From Linnemannia elongata (lineage: Eukaryota; Mortierellomycota; Mortierellomycetes; Mortierellales; Mortierellaceae), in assembly GCA_036320915.1 (NCBI GenBank), contig JAXBDG010000017.1:1392620-1456619 (forward strand): a stretch of DNA of 64,000 nt, written 5' to 3'. Below are positions 12,596 through 24,087 of the stretch, in pieces. A model generated the notes under the pieces. It was not told the DNA's origin, made no database searches, and worked only from the letters and a program-made list of their open reading frames with translations. A program made the position numbers and the translations under genes. The stretch's first letter is position 1. Every line of letters begins with the position of its first letter.

Positions 12596-13321
12596 TGTAA
12601 ATGAGCGAAGTGAGGGAGAGCAATGGCAAACTGTAAATTGGAATTGGAGAAGAGCGAATGAAAAGAGAATGTGTGAAAGAAGAAAAAAAATAAATGAAAA
12701 AGAGGGGTGTCCCAAGAAGGAAAGATATATGTTGGCTTGTGCATATAGTTACTCCAATCCAATTCATCTTCCCACTCCCTTTCGTCTTCCTTACCCTGTC
12801 CCTTGTCTCTATCACGTCTTTACTCCTTTCTATCCTTACACTTCTATCCGTTACTGTGTTTATCGCAAATGCCCTCCTCCAGAGCGACTATTCGAGCCAC
12901 AAGTGAAGTGAAAGGGTTAGAGAGAGGTTACTATCTTTGTCGTCCACAGCCGCCGTTATTTTATTTTTCATCAAACGTAGTTCTGATTTTGCAGTGAGAC
13001 AACACAAAAGTGATCAGCGAGGGGTGCCTAGGATCTATCAAGATCAGTAAAGGCAGAGGAGTGATGGTGCCTGCATGAGGATGATCAACCTTCTGTCGAT
13101 CGCCGATCATTCTTTGGCGGGCGAGAGAGACATTTGGAGCGACAGGCAAGAGATATATTCGTTGAATACGTTGAGGTAATTACTTATCATAAACGCAAAA
13201 ATGCACACTGCGTTCGACATTAATAACTGATATGAGGGTGCGAAAGGTTATTATACAGGGTTTAATAAATGCTATTGCGCATGCGCTCTATGGTTGCGCA
13301 ATAAAGTAAACGAACCGCCAC
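12596..13321. promoter_or_regulatory. Intergenic region upstream of the F-box/WD gene
   Basis: This holds the presumed promoter of the minus-strand F-box/WD gene and the 3' flank of the Stealth gene. It is C/T-rich on the + strand around 12,770-12,850. I see no gene or recognisable regulatory motif. Confidence 0.45.
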
Positions 13322-15665
13322 CTACTCGACTTTCTCGTAGGGCGAGGGGAGAGGGAAGCGAGTGTCCAAAAAGTCCTTGAAGAGCGTTTGGATCTCATTC
13401 TCGACAACAGGATCATCCGGGAAATCGTCGTTGATACAGAAGAACGCCTTCTGGTCCCGCCTCGCCAAAAGATTGTCTAAATCCTTCTTGGCTCCCTTGG
13501 CTCCTTGTAGCGCCATGAACGAATAGTCCGACGTCCCAAGGACATAGTTGTACCGCGCCACCTTCTCGACAACATTAGCAAACGCTTCCGAGGTCTCGTC
13601 TTCTGGCATCCATGCGCCCATGCCGCCTCTGTAAGGATCCTGCATCAGAATCTCGAGAAGGCAATCGCCGCAGTGGAACTCTTTGAATGCCAGCCGACTG
13701 AATATCCGCTTCGCTTGTTCTGCAGGAATCTGTGGGTACGTTGGGTCCACAAAATCCGGACCAAAGCAAAAGTTGACATCGAGCTTGCACTTTCGATCAT
13801 TTACCGGTTCGTAGTTTCCGTAGGGCCATTGAGGCAGGACGTCCTTGCCATTCTTGTCCTTCACGGTTTCGGTAGGGATAGTTTTCGAGGTGTCTGCATT
13901 CCGAAGCAGGTGAGGGAACCCGTCCAATCCCGATTGGCGATAGACAGTCGTGCCACTCATGCGGATGCCGATTCTGTCGAGTGTTGTCTTGTGAGCATGG
14001 ATCATGGTTGGCCGAGAGTGTTGTCGTCGAGCATACTTCGGCTGATCTTGGTTCACGTTCCAGACGTTGATCCTGTCGATCAGGATCCTGCGCTCCTCCC
14101 AGTCAAGAATGCCATCCTGATTCGTGTCCAACCGATACTGCCAGAAAGATTCCAACTGTGTCTCCCGCAGCTTCTCCATGATGTAGTGGGCCGTAAAGAA
14201 GGAGACATGGATGTCCTTGCCCTGTCCCTCGCCGCGGAACTGATGCGCGCTGGTCATCTCCAACTCCTTCGGCCAGATGGACTGAATCTCCTTGAGCATT
14301 GAGACGCTGAGAACATGGATGACGTGCGCGATGTAGGCACGATGGCGAGGTCCGAACCGCTGAGACAAGAGGTAGTTGGAATATTGCAGCGAATGCCACT
14401 CGCCAACAGTGATGGCGTTTGGATCGAAGTATCGGACAATGGGGGGAATTAAGAGTGAAGCCTCCATGTGCAAAACGTATCCGTAGAGAGGTGTCCAGAG
14501 GTCCGAGGGAAGTAGTTTCAATCCAAGAAAGATATCATCGTTCATGTACATGAACTAGCATGATGTACAACAAAAAGGATGCATGTGTTAGTTTCACCGG
14601 GTCTCGCGGAGTGTTTGTTTTTTTTTGTTCAATCCTTGTCTCCCACTATTTGTCACTCGACACTCTTGGGCCCTTCTGGCATTAAATCTGTGTCGTACAA
14701 AGTAGGGAGAGTGTCGTCAATCGCCCCTGGCTCACTTTCATCCTGATTCTCTGACATAAAAACAAAGAAAAACAAACAAACCCAATCCATTGGAAAAAAA
14801 GAAAAAGGAAGAACTTTTGGAAAAATGAACTAGGACATAGCCCATACTATTCCATCCCTCCCCTAAGTACTATTCGGTCCGTAAAATTATCCTCTTTAAC
14901 CGGTAAAAGTATCAATTGAACAAAGCTTACGATATCTGTGAGGTCAGGGATGTTAACGAACTGACTCTCGATAGCCAAGCTGTTGTAGGACGGCAAGTGG
15001 CTGGAATTGCGAAAGATGGTGTTATGGCTGACAATCTGGACCGGCGAGTCAGGCTTCTCGATAAGCCATGAAGGAATCTGGGGCTGGTTGGGTGCAACTT
15101 CGGTGGTGACAATGTGAATGCGGCGGAAGAGGTTGCTGGCATAGTCAATGGTGGATCGAAGTGAATAACGAAGTTCGTCCATGTCTCTGTATCGCCTTTT
15201 GGTGGTGGTATCAATCTGTTTGGCATTCTCGCGGAGGTACTTTTGGAACATGGGGTGGTTCGTCTGGGAGTCGAGTCTCATGGTCTGGAAGAGCGGATCG
15301 GAGCCATTGACCCAGGTATAGACGATGTCGAACTTTGAGAGGTCGTCGGTCCGTTGCTCGATCTTGCTGGGGTTGAGGGCTCGCCAGCGATACCACTGCC
15401 CTTGCCAGTCTTTGCTCGCTCGGTATCCTCGGGAACGCTCTGTGGCTGTGTCGAGCCAGTTGGGTGGCAAGGGTTTACCCGAGGAGTCTGTTGATAGGGG
15501 ATTGTAGTTGTCATCGAACGAGAACTGGCTCTTGAAGGCGTGAAAGGCGATCCAGTTGAGGGCGATAAATGAGACGGAGAGGGCAACGACGATGCACCTT
15601 GGCGAGGACCTGCACTGGCGCCTGTAGGTGACTTGCGAGTCGATCGGCGTCCTTATGTACGCCAT
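13322..15665 (-). CDS. Stealth-family sugar-phosphate (GlcNAc-1-/xylosyl-phosphate-type) transferase
   Basis: Exons 15665-14931 and 14554-13322 join in phase across a 376-nt intron to 655 aa. The protein is type II membrane: residues 18-45 include CIVVALSVSFIALNWIAFHA. Stealth region 1 is DIVYTWVNGSDP. Region 2 is RDMDELRYSLRSTIDYA, a RRIHIVTTE segment and FMYMNDDIFLG, the last formed exactly across the splice junction. Region 4 near the C-terminus is FFCINDDFPDD. An EF-hand-like loop, DTNQDGILDWEE, lies between, as in animal GNPTAB. Stealth enzymes move a sugar-phosphate from a nucleotide sugar onto a glycan; Cryptococcus Xpt1 (xylosylphosphotransferase) is a fungal member. Golgi location and the exact donor are inferred. 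The start at 15665 places a short basic N-terminus before the membrane segment. The gene diverges from the METTL22-like gene. Confidence 0.9.
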
Positions 15666-16606
15666 TTGTTGTGAGTGTGTTGAATGAGAGGAAGAGAAGG
15701 GTATGAAAGACAATGAGTAAGGTGTGAATGTAAGTTTTCGGTTTGGTAAGGTTGAAGAGAAGACGAAAGAGAAAAGTGAATGAACAAAAGGTGGTGGCGT
15801 GCAAAGAATTGGAACAGGAGAGAAAGAGAACGTGTGAGGTCGGTGGGAGAAAGGACACTAGAAGGAAGAAAAGGAAGAAGTGTGGCGGGTGTTGAATGAG
15901 GGCTAAGGCAGTGCAACCAACAGAGAGAATGTAATGTACTAAAAAAACGCCTAAGGACATGTGTAAGTCCAAGTCCAAGTACAACCTCCCTTTTTTCTTC
16001 TTTTGAGTCTTGAACCCCTATTACTTTCTCTTTGGTTTTGTTGATTGTTTATTGTCTTCATGAGAGTGTCCACTCGAGTTGCAAAATAGAGAGAGAGAGA
16101 GAGGTCGTTTGTCGTTGATATCCTTAACGGCGACCATTATTTTTATTTTTGATCTGATCCCTCGGTGAAACAGACAAGGTCATCAGTGATGGTGTCTGGA
16201 TAGGACCGACCTGTTTGAGAGAAAGGAGAAGGGGGGGGGGGGGGGGATGGAAGTGGAGTAAGTGGTTTGTGTACTCGTTCTTGTTATATTCTTGGATTTC
16301 TTGTGCTCTTGTGGATAAAAGGGGAAAGGGGTGTCGGGCACACAGGCACACAGCAGGGTTTATTGGAGTGGGTGAGTTAGAAAGGGGTTGTTATTTGTTG
16401 GTAGAAAATCAAAGAGAGGGGGGGGAGTGTTACAGAGCCAGCCCAGACGTAGTTGCAAATGACGATGACGGTAAGAGGAGAAAGGGTACATGCCAATCGC
16501 AAAGAGGAGAGGGGAAGGTAGGGACGGATAAAGATAGTTTTGCCTCTCTTTCTTTTTCTTTCATTTCTATCTTTGTCACTCCTTCTTGTCCTTCGTCGTC
16601 ATCATC
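15666..16606. promoter_or_regulatory. Divergent promoter region (Stealth / METTL22-like)
   Basis: This 941-nt gene-free interval lies between divergent starts. It holds a short GA microsatellite (about 16087-16103) and a perfect run of 16 G at 16231-16246 that could stall polymerases or form a quadruplex. No specific factor site could be assigned. Confidence 0.5.
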
Positions 16607-18277
16607 ATGAACAAGACAGGCCACCAATTCACACAGAAGGACAATACCAACGATACAGACAACAATAACAACAACTGCGACAAGGACACGGACCACAGAA
16701 ACAAAAGGCAACGGACAACAACAGAAGAAATAACCAAGAGCGAAAACAGATCTGATCAACTTGAGCACGAGGATGATCATGACGATGAAGATCAAACGAA
16801 TGAGGACGACACCGTGTTGTCAGAGGTTCACATTCACCCCGACAATGGTCTTGTAGACCGGAGGACCATCACATCAACCTTCCTACTCTCTCGGAAGGGA
16901 CAACCTATACTGGAAAGTCAACAAGAGAGCTGTTTGGACAATAGCATCAGCGTGAGCAATAGTATCACGGTGCAGGACGATGATCAAGAGAACGATAAGG
17001 ACGTGCATGACGAGGAGCTAGACCTTTGGGACTGTGCGGTGGAGATCAGGCACGCGATGGGGACAGACCTCCGAGGCGTGGGTAAGTCTGTCAGTGACAA
17101 GACTTGTAACCTGCCACGCTACTCATCTTTTTCAACTTGCCACCAATTTTTTTTCACAAACTTACTTTTCGAGTGTTGTTGTTGCTGGTGTCTATTTAGG
17201 GTCCCAGGTGTGGATGGGCTGTTTTCTGCTGATCGACTGGATCGTGCACATCCAGGAACTGCTTAATGACACCACTGTGCTCGAGATAGGCGCAGGAACA
17301 GGACTCGCCTCCATCGCCACCAATCTCCTCATCACCGTCGACCGTATCTACTGCACAGGTGAGACTTCTTGCTCTTTGTGTCCAACCCTTTTATGTGTTC
17401 ATGCAGGCATGTGCGAGGACAAGAGACTGACTCTTGCTTCACACTGGCGATGTAGATTACGATAATGATATCCTACAGAACTGCATGGCCAACATTGATC
17501 TCAACTGCGCTGCCGACAAGAAAGTCATGACTCGGAGGCTGAACTGGTTAATGGATGACCCATTGGAACCCATGGAGAATGATAGCCATACACCTGACCC
17601 CTTTGGCTGGTCGTCCCAAGAACGTCAGGACTGGAAAGATAACGGCGCCTTCATCCTCGCCGCCGATGGTACAATGACTTTCGTATTGCCTGGAATGTAT
17701 ATATTCTTGCTACATTACAACCATTTACGGCCAACCAGTGTTTTCTCACTCTGTATTGATCGTGTTGTATTTGATGAATAGTGGTGTATGATGACTCTCT
17801 GACGGATGCGTTGGTAGACTGCCTGGAGAAACTACTCTCAGAGCCTTTGCCTGTCACTCACCCACGACATTACATTGGTCGCGTCGCCTACATGACCATG
17901 GAGAAGAGGTAGGTACAAATGGCCGTTCCATTGCTACGCGACAAGCGAAGTTACCAGAAAAAGACTAACGGCCATAGTTGTTCACCCGTAGGTATAACTT
18001 CTCGTTGGATGAGCTAGCGGTGGTGGCTCAAGCGTACGAGTACTTCAAGGTCCGGATAGGGCGATCGTCGTTAATTGAGGCTGAGGAGATTGATGCGTCT
18101 ACTTTGGCTCGTCACTGCGACTATGACCGCACCAAGGACCTAGTAAGCACATTTACCATTGACTTTTTTCCTGCTAATGTTCTTCATTCATCCAGTTACT
18201 TCATAATACCATCATACTCATCATCCATGCATGTTTTTATGCTGTAGGTGTTGTTCCGGATAGGCTGTAAAGAATGA
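16607..18277 (+). CDS. METTL22-like lysine methyltransferase (seven-beta-strand fold)
   Basis: Six exons, 16607-17081, 17200-17358, 17456-17668, 17782-17908, 17992-18142 and 18248-18277, join in phase to 384 aa. Residues 1-140 are a hydrophilic Asn/Asp/Thr-rich acidic extension. The methyltransferase part starts at LWDCAVEIRHAMGTDLRGVG, continues with SQVWMGCFLLIDWIV and the SAM-binding glycine motif VLEIGAGTGLASI, then the acidic post-motif IYCTD. It has ADVVYDDSLTDALVDCL (a DVxYD-type motif) and EKRYNFSLDELAVVAQAYEY. These blocks match METTL22, which in humans methylates the zinc-finger DNA/RNA-binding protein Kin17. Kin17 as target here is inference. The last exon has only ten codons. YjbQ starts 159 nt downstream on the same strand. 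Confidence 0.88.
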
Positions 18278-18436
18278 TTTTCCGCCACCAAAGTTGCCTC
18301 TGCGCTTATCTCTCTTACATCTCGTGGTAATAATATGTAATTTGAGAACCATATATACGCACAAAAAAACTCCTTCCTTTTTTTTCTGATCACCCCGTTC
18401 CCCATTCCCAACAACTCATTCACGCATACACACACA

Positions 18437-19094
18437 ATGTCCTGGGCACAAACCGAGATTCGTCTGCCAGCAAAGAAACGCGGCTGCCACTTGGTCACGC
18501 GCGAGATTGAAAACCAATTGCCAGAACTGAAGCAATTCTCCGTCGGAATGGCCAACATCTTTTGTAAGGGCATGAATACATAAACTCATTTCGGCATTCT
18601 ATAATTGAGGCGCCACTTCTTCAAAACGAAAACGAACTAAAAGCCTTTTTTTGCTTTCCCTTCTTGCTAGTACAACATACATCGGCATCGTTGACGCTGA
18701 ACGAGAATGCTGACCCTGATGTCCGAGTTGATATGGAGATGGCATTGAACAAGATTGCCCCCGAGAACATGCCCTTTATCCATACGGACGAGGGTCCCGA
18801 CGACATGCCTGGCCATCTCAAGAGCTCCCTCATGGGCGTATCACTCAACATCCCCATTACCAAGGGCCGCCTCAACCTGGGAATGTGGCAAGGGTAAAGT
18901 GCTCGTGTCTCCTGGAAGGATATGCTTTGATTTCAGAATCTACTTCTTTGCTTGACCCCTTACCTGACAGTTCATTCTTACACTGCCCTCCCGCCTTCTT
19001 TCAATGCAATAGGATCTGGCTGTGCGAGCACCGCAACCATGCCTCTGGTCGCAGGATTGTTGTTACTATGCAGGGCGAGAAGAACCAAAAGTAG
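18437..19094 (+). CDS. YjbQ/UPF0047 family protein
   Basis: Three exons, 18437-18563, 18671-18893 and 19013-19094, join in phase to 143 aa, the usual family length of about 140. Diagnostic blocks are [38 protein letters not shown] and GTWQG-like GMWQGIWLCEHR, ending in a conserved RRIVVT strand. The family is found in bacteria, archaea and eukaryotes. Bacterial members have weak thiamine-phosphate synthase activity, but the true substrate is uncertain. Histidines in LQHTS, IHTDEG and MPGHLK form the conserved putative metal or ligand site. The short spacing on both sides puts it in a run of three + strand genes with no obvious functional link. Confidence 0.95.
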
Positions 19095-19131
19095 AGGCAG
19101 ACACCACTGCCTGACATAACATGAGCACACG

Positions 19132-19137
19132 AATAAA
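19132..19137 (+). terminator. Poly(A) signal candidate for the YjbQ gene
   Basis: AATAAA lies about 38 nt past the stop codon, with an A-rich tail directly after it. Only motif and spacing support this. Confidence 0.4.
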
Positions 19138-19339
19138 AAACTGTTGGGTTGCCGCACGTGACTCGGAATGACTCTCAACGGACATCAACGACCTTTTTTT
19201 TTTTATCTATGGCTGACTCGCAGACCTGATACTTTTTGACCATGTACCCATCCTCAGGAACACTCGCCATTCATACAGGAAGGAGAAAAACGGGCAACGA
19301 CATCAACAAGCACAGAAAAGTAGTCAACAGCGCAGCACA

Positions 19340-21032
19340 ATGACTCCAACTGGTAGTTTGCCATGGGCCTGTTTCAGGATTGTAGAGCGAAGCATGAGGA
19401 CAATGTCACAGACCTACAAGTCCCCTAACCTGAAGTCTAGCAGAGCACTTTCATCCTCTACCGCACCAATACCGACGACAAATACAATGGCATGGAAAAC
19501 AAGACAACGGAAAAGGCAATTGTCGTCAATTGCTGCAGTGGACTACGAATATGAGGTGGACCACCTCGTTATTGGCGCAGGAGTAGTTGGTCTGGCGATT
19601 GCCGAGAGATTGGCGGCAAGAGGAGGAGGGTCGACCTTATTGGTTGACAAGAACGCGGCTGCTGGACAAGAGACAAGGTACCTGGTCACAGCGCACATTT
19701 TTCAACATTAGCCCAATTGCATTGAGAAAACTGGAGTGACTAACAAGGTACTCCTTATATGATCTCTCCATAACAGTTCGAGGAATAGCGAAGTCATTCA
19801 TGCAGGACTCTACTACCCACCCGATTCGTTAAAGACGAAACTTTGTGTTCGAGGAAACGAGATGATGTACGACCTATGCGAGCGATATAACGTCAACCAC
19901 CAGCAGATCACCAAGTGGGTTGTCGGTCAGAATGAGTCCGATATCGAGTATCTGGAAAACCTCTCCAAAAAGGCGGACAGGCTGTTACCACGGACAAAGC
20001 GCATGCCAGGACCACCCACATATCTGCTGAATCAGGAGGAGATGCGCGCTCAGGAACCGTTTGTCAAGGGTAGGGTTGCATTGGTGTCGCCCAGGACCGG
20101 GATTGTTGATGTTCATGGGCTGATGCAGCTTTTGGAGGCAAGGACTCAGGATCATGGAGGGGACCTTGTTCTTCAATGCGAGGTCAAGGGTATCCAAAAG
20201 TTAGCCAGTGGAGGCTTCAAGGTGTTGATGGATACTCCCGCAGGACCTGTGGTTGTCAAGGCAGCGACAGTCATTAACAGCGCTGGGTTGCACGCGGACA
20301 AGGTGTACAACATGTTGCAGTGGCCCTCTGTATCGCCAAAAGCTATAACAGCAGATACGTTGGCTGGAGATGCGAGTATGAAGGACGCAAGTCTTGCCAA
20401 TCTGGATCTGACCCACTTTGAGTCGCCATTACCTCCATTGAAGCTGCACTACTGCAAGGGTCACTACTATGGCTACTCAGGAAAGGCATTGGTATCTCGA
20501 CTGATTTACCCTGTCCCGGACAAGAACCTGACGAGTCTCGGGACCCACCTCACCCTTGATCTGGCAGGACGGATGCGATTCGGTCCAGATGTGCTGTACG
20601 TTGACGATCCTCATGATTACTCGATCGACCTGTCGACTGTGGGCTCGAAATCATCGATGAAGTCGGTCTCTCAAGTCATTCAAACGTATCTACCATCAAT
20701 CAAGTCGTCTTCACTCTACGCCGACTATGCTGGTATCAGGTAAATGCTCCTCTATTGGATATTTGGTGGAAGGTATCTCTACTATGATAACTCACCTATC
20801 ACATCCGTTACGGAGACTTTTGTGAGACTTTGGTCTAATTATTCAAACCCGTCTGTGTTGGTGCGCCTGCACGATCGATTTCCTTAGACCGAAGCTTGCG
20901 GGACCGGGAGAGCCATTCCGAGACTTTATTATCCACCACCACGATGGGTTTGTGAATCTTGCAGGGATCGAGAGTCCCGGGTTGACATCATCGCTGGCCA
21001 TTGCAGAACATGTCGAGACACTCCTCTACTAG
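19340..21032 (+). CDS. L2HGDH: L-2-hydroxyglutarate dehydrogenase, mitochondrial
   Basis: Three exons, 19340-19677, 19777-20739 and 20888-21032, join in phase to 481 aa. It is an FAD-dependent oxidase of the DAO superfamily that turns the by-product L-2-hydroxyglutarate back to 2-oxoglutarate. A 65-residue Ser/Thr/Arg-rich N-terminus fits a mitochondrial presequence. The FAD-binding motif is [33 protein letters not shown], which covers the substrate and flavin site, is rebuilt across intron 1. Further family blocks are [43 protein letters not shown] and the C-terminal [15 protein letters not shown]. Length matches the family. The ATG at 19340 is the first of several in the presequence; translation could also start a little downstream. 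Confidence 0.95.
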
Positions 21033-21929
21033 AATCTTTTCTCAAATTGCAATGTTAAACAACATACTACAACAAGCAAATAAACGAGCAAAGCAAGCAA
21101 GTGAATATGTTAATCCATAGTAGAGCGACTAATACACCTTTACTGTCCTCTCCTTGATAGCTACGTTCCTATAATCCCTAGATAACAGTTGGTTCAAACA
21201 AACATTTGCGACTATTAGAGTGTGCATGTGCGTTTCCGCTCGGAAAAATTGGACTCTCTGTTTTTTCATTTGCGTCGACAATTAAGCATGCAGGTCAACG
21301 TCTAACTGGTGAGCGAAATGAACGCTTTGAGAGCGATGGTCTCGCGAAATGGAAGACTATAACTTTGTTACCTCTCGTCTTTCTTTTTGATAGTGAGAAA
21401 AAGGGCGAAATGGAAGAAATTCCTCACACTCTTTTATGTACGTACCCTGTCGTAAAACCATGACCACAACCACGACTACGGTCGACCATCGCCACCGGCC
21501 ATTTATCAACTTTTGCACCCTTATTTCGACCCTCATCTCTTTCATTTTTTTTCTCTCCGACCGGAGGGAGTTGTTTTGTTTGCCTGTCATCATATCAAAT
21601 GTGCCGTAGTCTCTGCGACATTGTAATGAAGAAAAGACAGAGTGAGCGCGCGCGAGATTGGCAATGAAGTTGGTGAGCCGTTGCTCCGTAAGCTGGCTCT
21701 CTTTTTCCCACTCTCTCTTTCTTTCTCTCTCTCTCTCTTTTGTCTCTCACTTGCCACCTCTTCGACATGTTTCAATGAAGTCGTTGTTGGGGTGACAAAA
21801 GAAAAAAGGTGGAATGGGATAGAAATGTCTGGTCACTGGTTTGTTGCGAATGTCTTCAAAGAAAATGCTCTCAACATCTCTCTCTCTCTCCCTCTCTCTC
21901 TCCCTCCCATTTGGAGATATTGTTATATT

Positions 21930-21967
<38 letters not shown>

Positions 21968-22060
21968 ACTTGAGAGCCACAAGTGCGGACTTTAGCACTT
22001 ATTCTTCCGAGCGCGCCTTTTCCTTTCCCTTGTCTCTTCTTTCCTTTGCCTGTCTATCTT

Positions 22061-22095
<35 letters not shown>

Positions 22096-24087
22096 GTTTA
22101 TTTTGCTTAGTACCTTTTTTTTTTTTTTTTTTTTTTTTTTTGCTAGGAGATGGAAAGCAGATGCGCTTCCTTACCTTGCGGGTGGTAAAGTTCAGGAAAA
22201 GAGAGAAAGAAAAAAGAGAGGAATTTGACACAGGGTTTGATTGCAATAAAACGACTAGTGCCGTTGTTGTGGAATGAACTCTCTGGAACGCTTCTCGGCC
22301 TTCTCTTCTCTTCTATTCTCTCTGTATTCCTTCGTGTTCTTTGTGGCCCTTCTTCTCGCTCATCACTTTTTGTTGTATTACATCCTCCTGGCTGTCTTGT
22401 TTGCCACCACGTTTACTCTTATACCTCCACCAGAATTGACAAAATGTACGAGTATATGTGATCCATTTCCAATTCCCACCTTCATTTCCTACCTAACCTC
22501 CTTCCTTTCTCCCGGATGATGACAAAAGAGAGGCAGAGAAGTAAATACAAAAGCAAAAAAGCAAATTCCTTCAAGTCAGTGGATAAACATGCGGTGACAC
22601 TAGTCCCAAACAAACCCCCTGGAAGAACCACCCAAGGTTACAGTAAGCCAAGCCATTCTAGATGTTCTTCTTATGCACTTTGCTTCCAGTTCCCCCTTGT
22701 TCCTGAGTAGCCTTTGTAACACATATCTCGCTTTCCTCTTTACTCGAGGGTTCTTCTTTTTCTTTAAGGCCACACTTTGATTGTATCTTGCTTGATTGCT
22801 ACAATCTCAATTAAAAAAAACATACGCTAAAATGTGCACTGTCGAGGCAGACTAGTACAGTTCCCAGGGGAGATGGAATGGAAACAACAACAAATAAAGA
22901 CGAATGATATCCAATCTTGTAAGCACAAGGGAGGGAAGATGGTGAAGGACTCAATTCTTATCAACATAATTTGAAAGGGAGATAGAGAGATGCGCTGCGG
23001 CAAAGATGAAAAGGAGTGGTACAGTACTCCAAACTCCAAGGAGATGATGACGATCGAAAGGGTAGAAGCTGCTTGGCCTCCTTTTTATTTCCGACGGTTT
23101 TTATTTCTCGCCAGGAACAGGGTCCTTTGTGTTTAAAATGACAGTACATTAATGCTCTGGGTAACAAACAGCCAAGCATACCAAGCGAGAAAAGCGAACG
23201 GAGTTATGGCGAGGGAATGAAAGAATACGCTGTGTACCCAAGGGAAGGAGGGGTTGAGTCGAGTGTGGGCCTGGAACTGAGGAATGGAGTGGACCTAGGT
23301 CAATTTTTTAATTATATTTTTTTCAAGCACGACACCCCTGCCCTGCCATTGCTCTCGTTGTTGTGGTCTGTCGACTGTTGAAAGTCTGTGTGAGAGCTGA
23401 GCACTTTTGAAGTACTTTGGCCACTTACACCCTTACCTTTTCTTCAAGACTAAAAATTCCTCTTTTATTCATTGCTCTTGGTTGTTGAGAGTTATCTCTT
23501 CTCACTCGCCCAGTTGGAATAGGAGTCAGTCAGTTGGTCGGTCAGTTGGATTGTGGTGGTTTTCTTTGTAGTCGACAATAGAGTTTTTTTTACAGTTCGA
23601 TTACCTTTTCATTTGGCTGGGGGGGGGATGAGCATGAGCAAGAGAGAGAGAGGGAGAGAGAGAGAACATCTCTCTTATTTTTCACACTAATAAAACGAAC
23701 AATTGACAACGGCATTGAACGGTAAACAAATGATAACAAAACTATGAATGGGACAAGTACACCAGGCAAACGGACTACACAAGTACCCCGGAGAAAAAAG
23801 AAAGGAGAATCGTTTAAAAGGAGCGACAATGTCCGCGCACCGCCCTTTTTTTTTTCTTTTCTTTTTTCTTCTCTTTCGTTTGTCCTTCACTCCTTCTCCC
23901 TTACCCCACCTTTATCACCAACTTTCTCACAACCACCCGTGGTTATTCCCTCCCCTTCCCTCGCTTGAACGGCACACCCCCCACTTGATTGACATCAACT
24001 GCCCCTCACCCCCCAACTCTCACTCCCTCAACTCGTTTCCAACTTTCCCTCAACCTTACTCCTCCTCCTCCTCCTAAAAAAATCATC
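21033..24087. other. Gene-poor, microsatellite-rich 3-kb interval
   Basis: No open frame here looks like a protein. The content is mostly simple sequence on the + strand: C/T tracts around 21,710-21,745 and 21,880-21,905, a CT dinucleotide array at 22064-22093, T runs at 21932-21965 (34 nt) and 22114-22141 (28 nt), a G run near 23,620 and a GA array near 23,640-23,665. The last 200 nt before 24088 are C/T-rich and are the likely promoter and leader of the LPMO gene. I saw no tRNA or transposon ends. Confidence 0.6.
21079..21084 (+). terminator. Poly(A) signal candidate for L2HGDH
   Basis: AATAAA lies about 47 nt past the TAG stop in an A-rich stretch. Only motif and spacing support this. Confidence 0.4.

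Noticed and set aside
12596..12715. Upstream in-frame start for the F-box/WD protein
   Set aside because: The added 40 residues come from a pyrimidine-rich leader with hydrophobic low complexity, while the ATG at 12595 opens a basic N-terminus.
13673..14302. 209-codon + strand frame opposite the Stealth gene
   Set aside because: An antisense shadow of conserved Stealth exon 2. No similarity was recognised.
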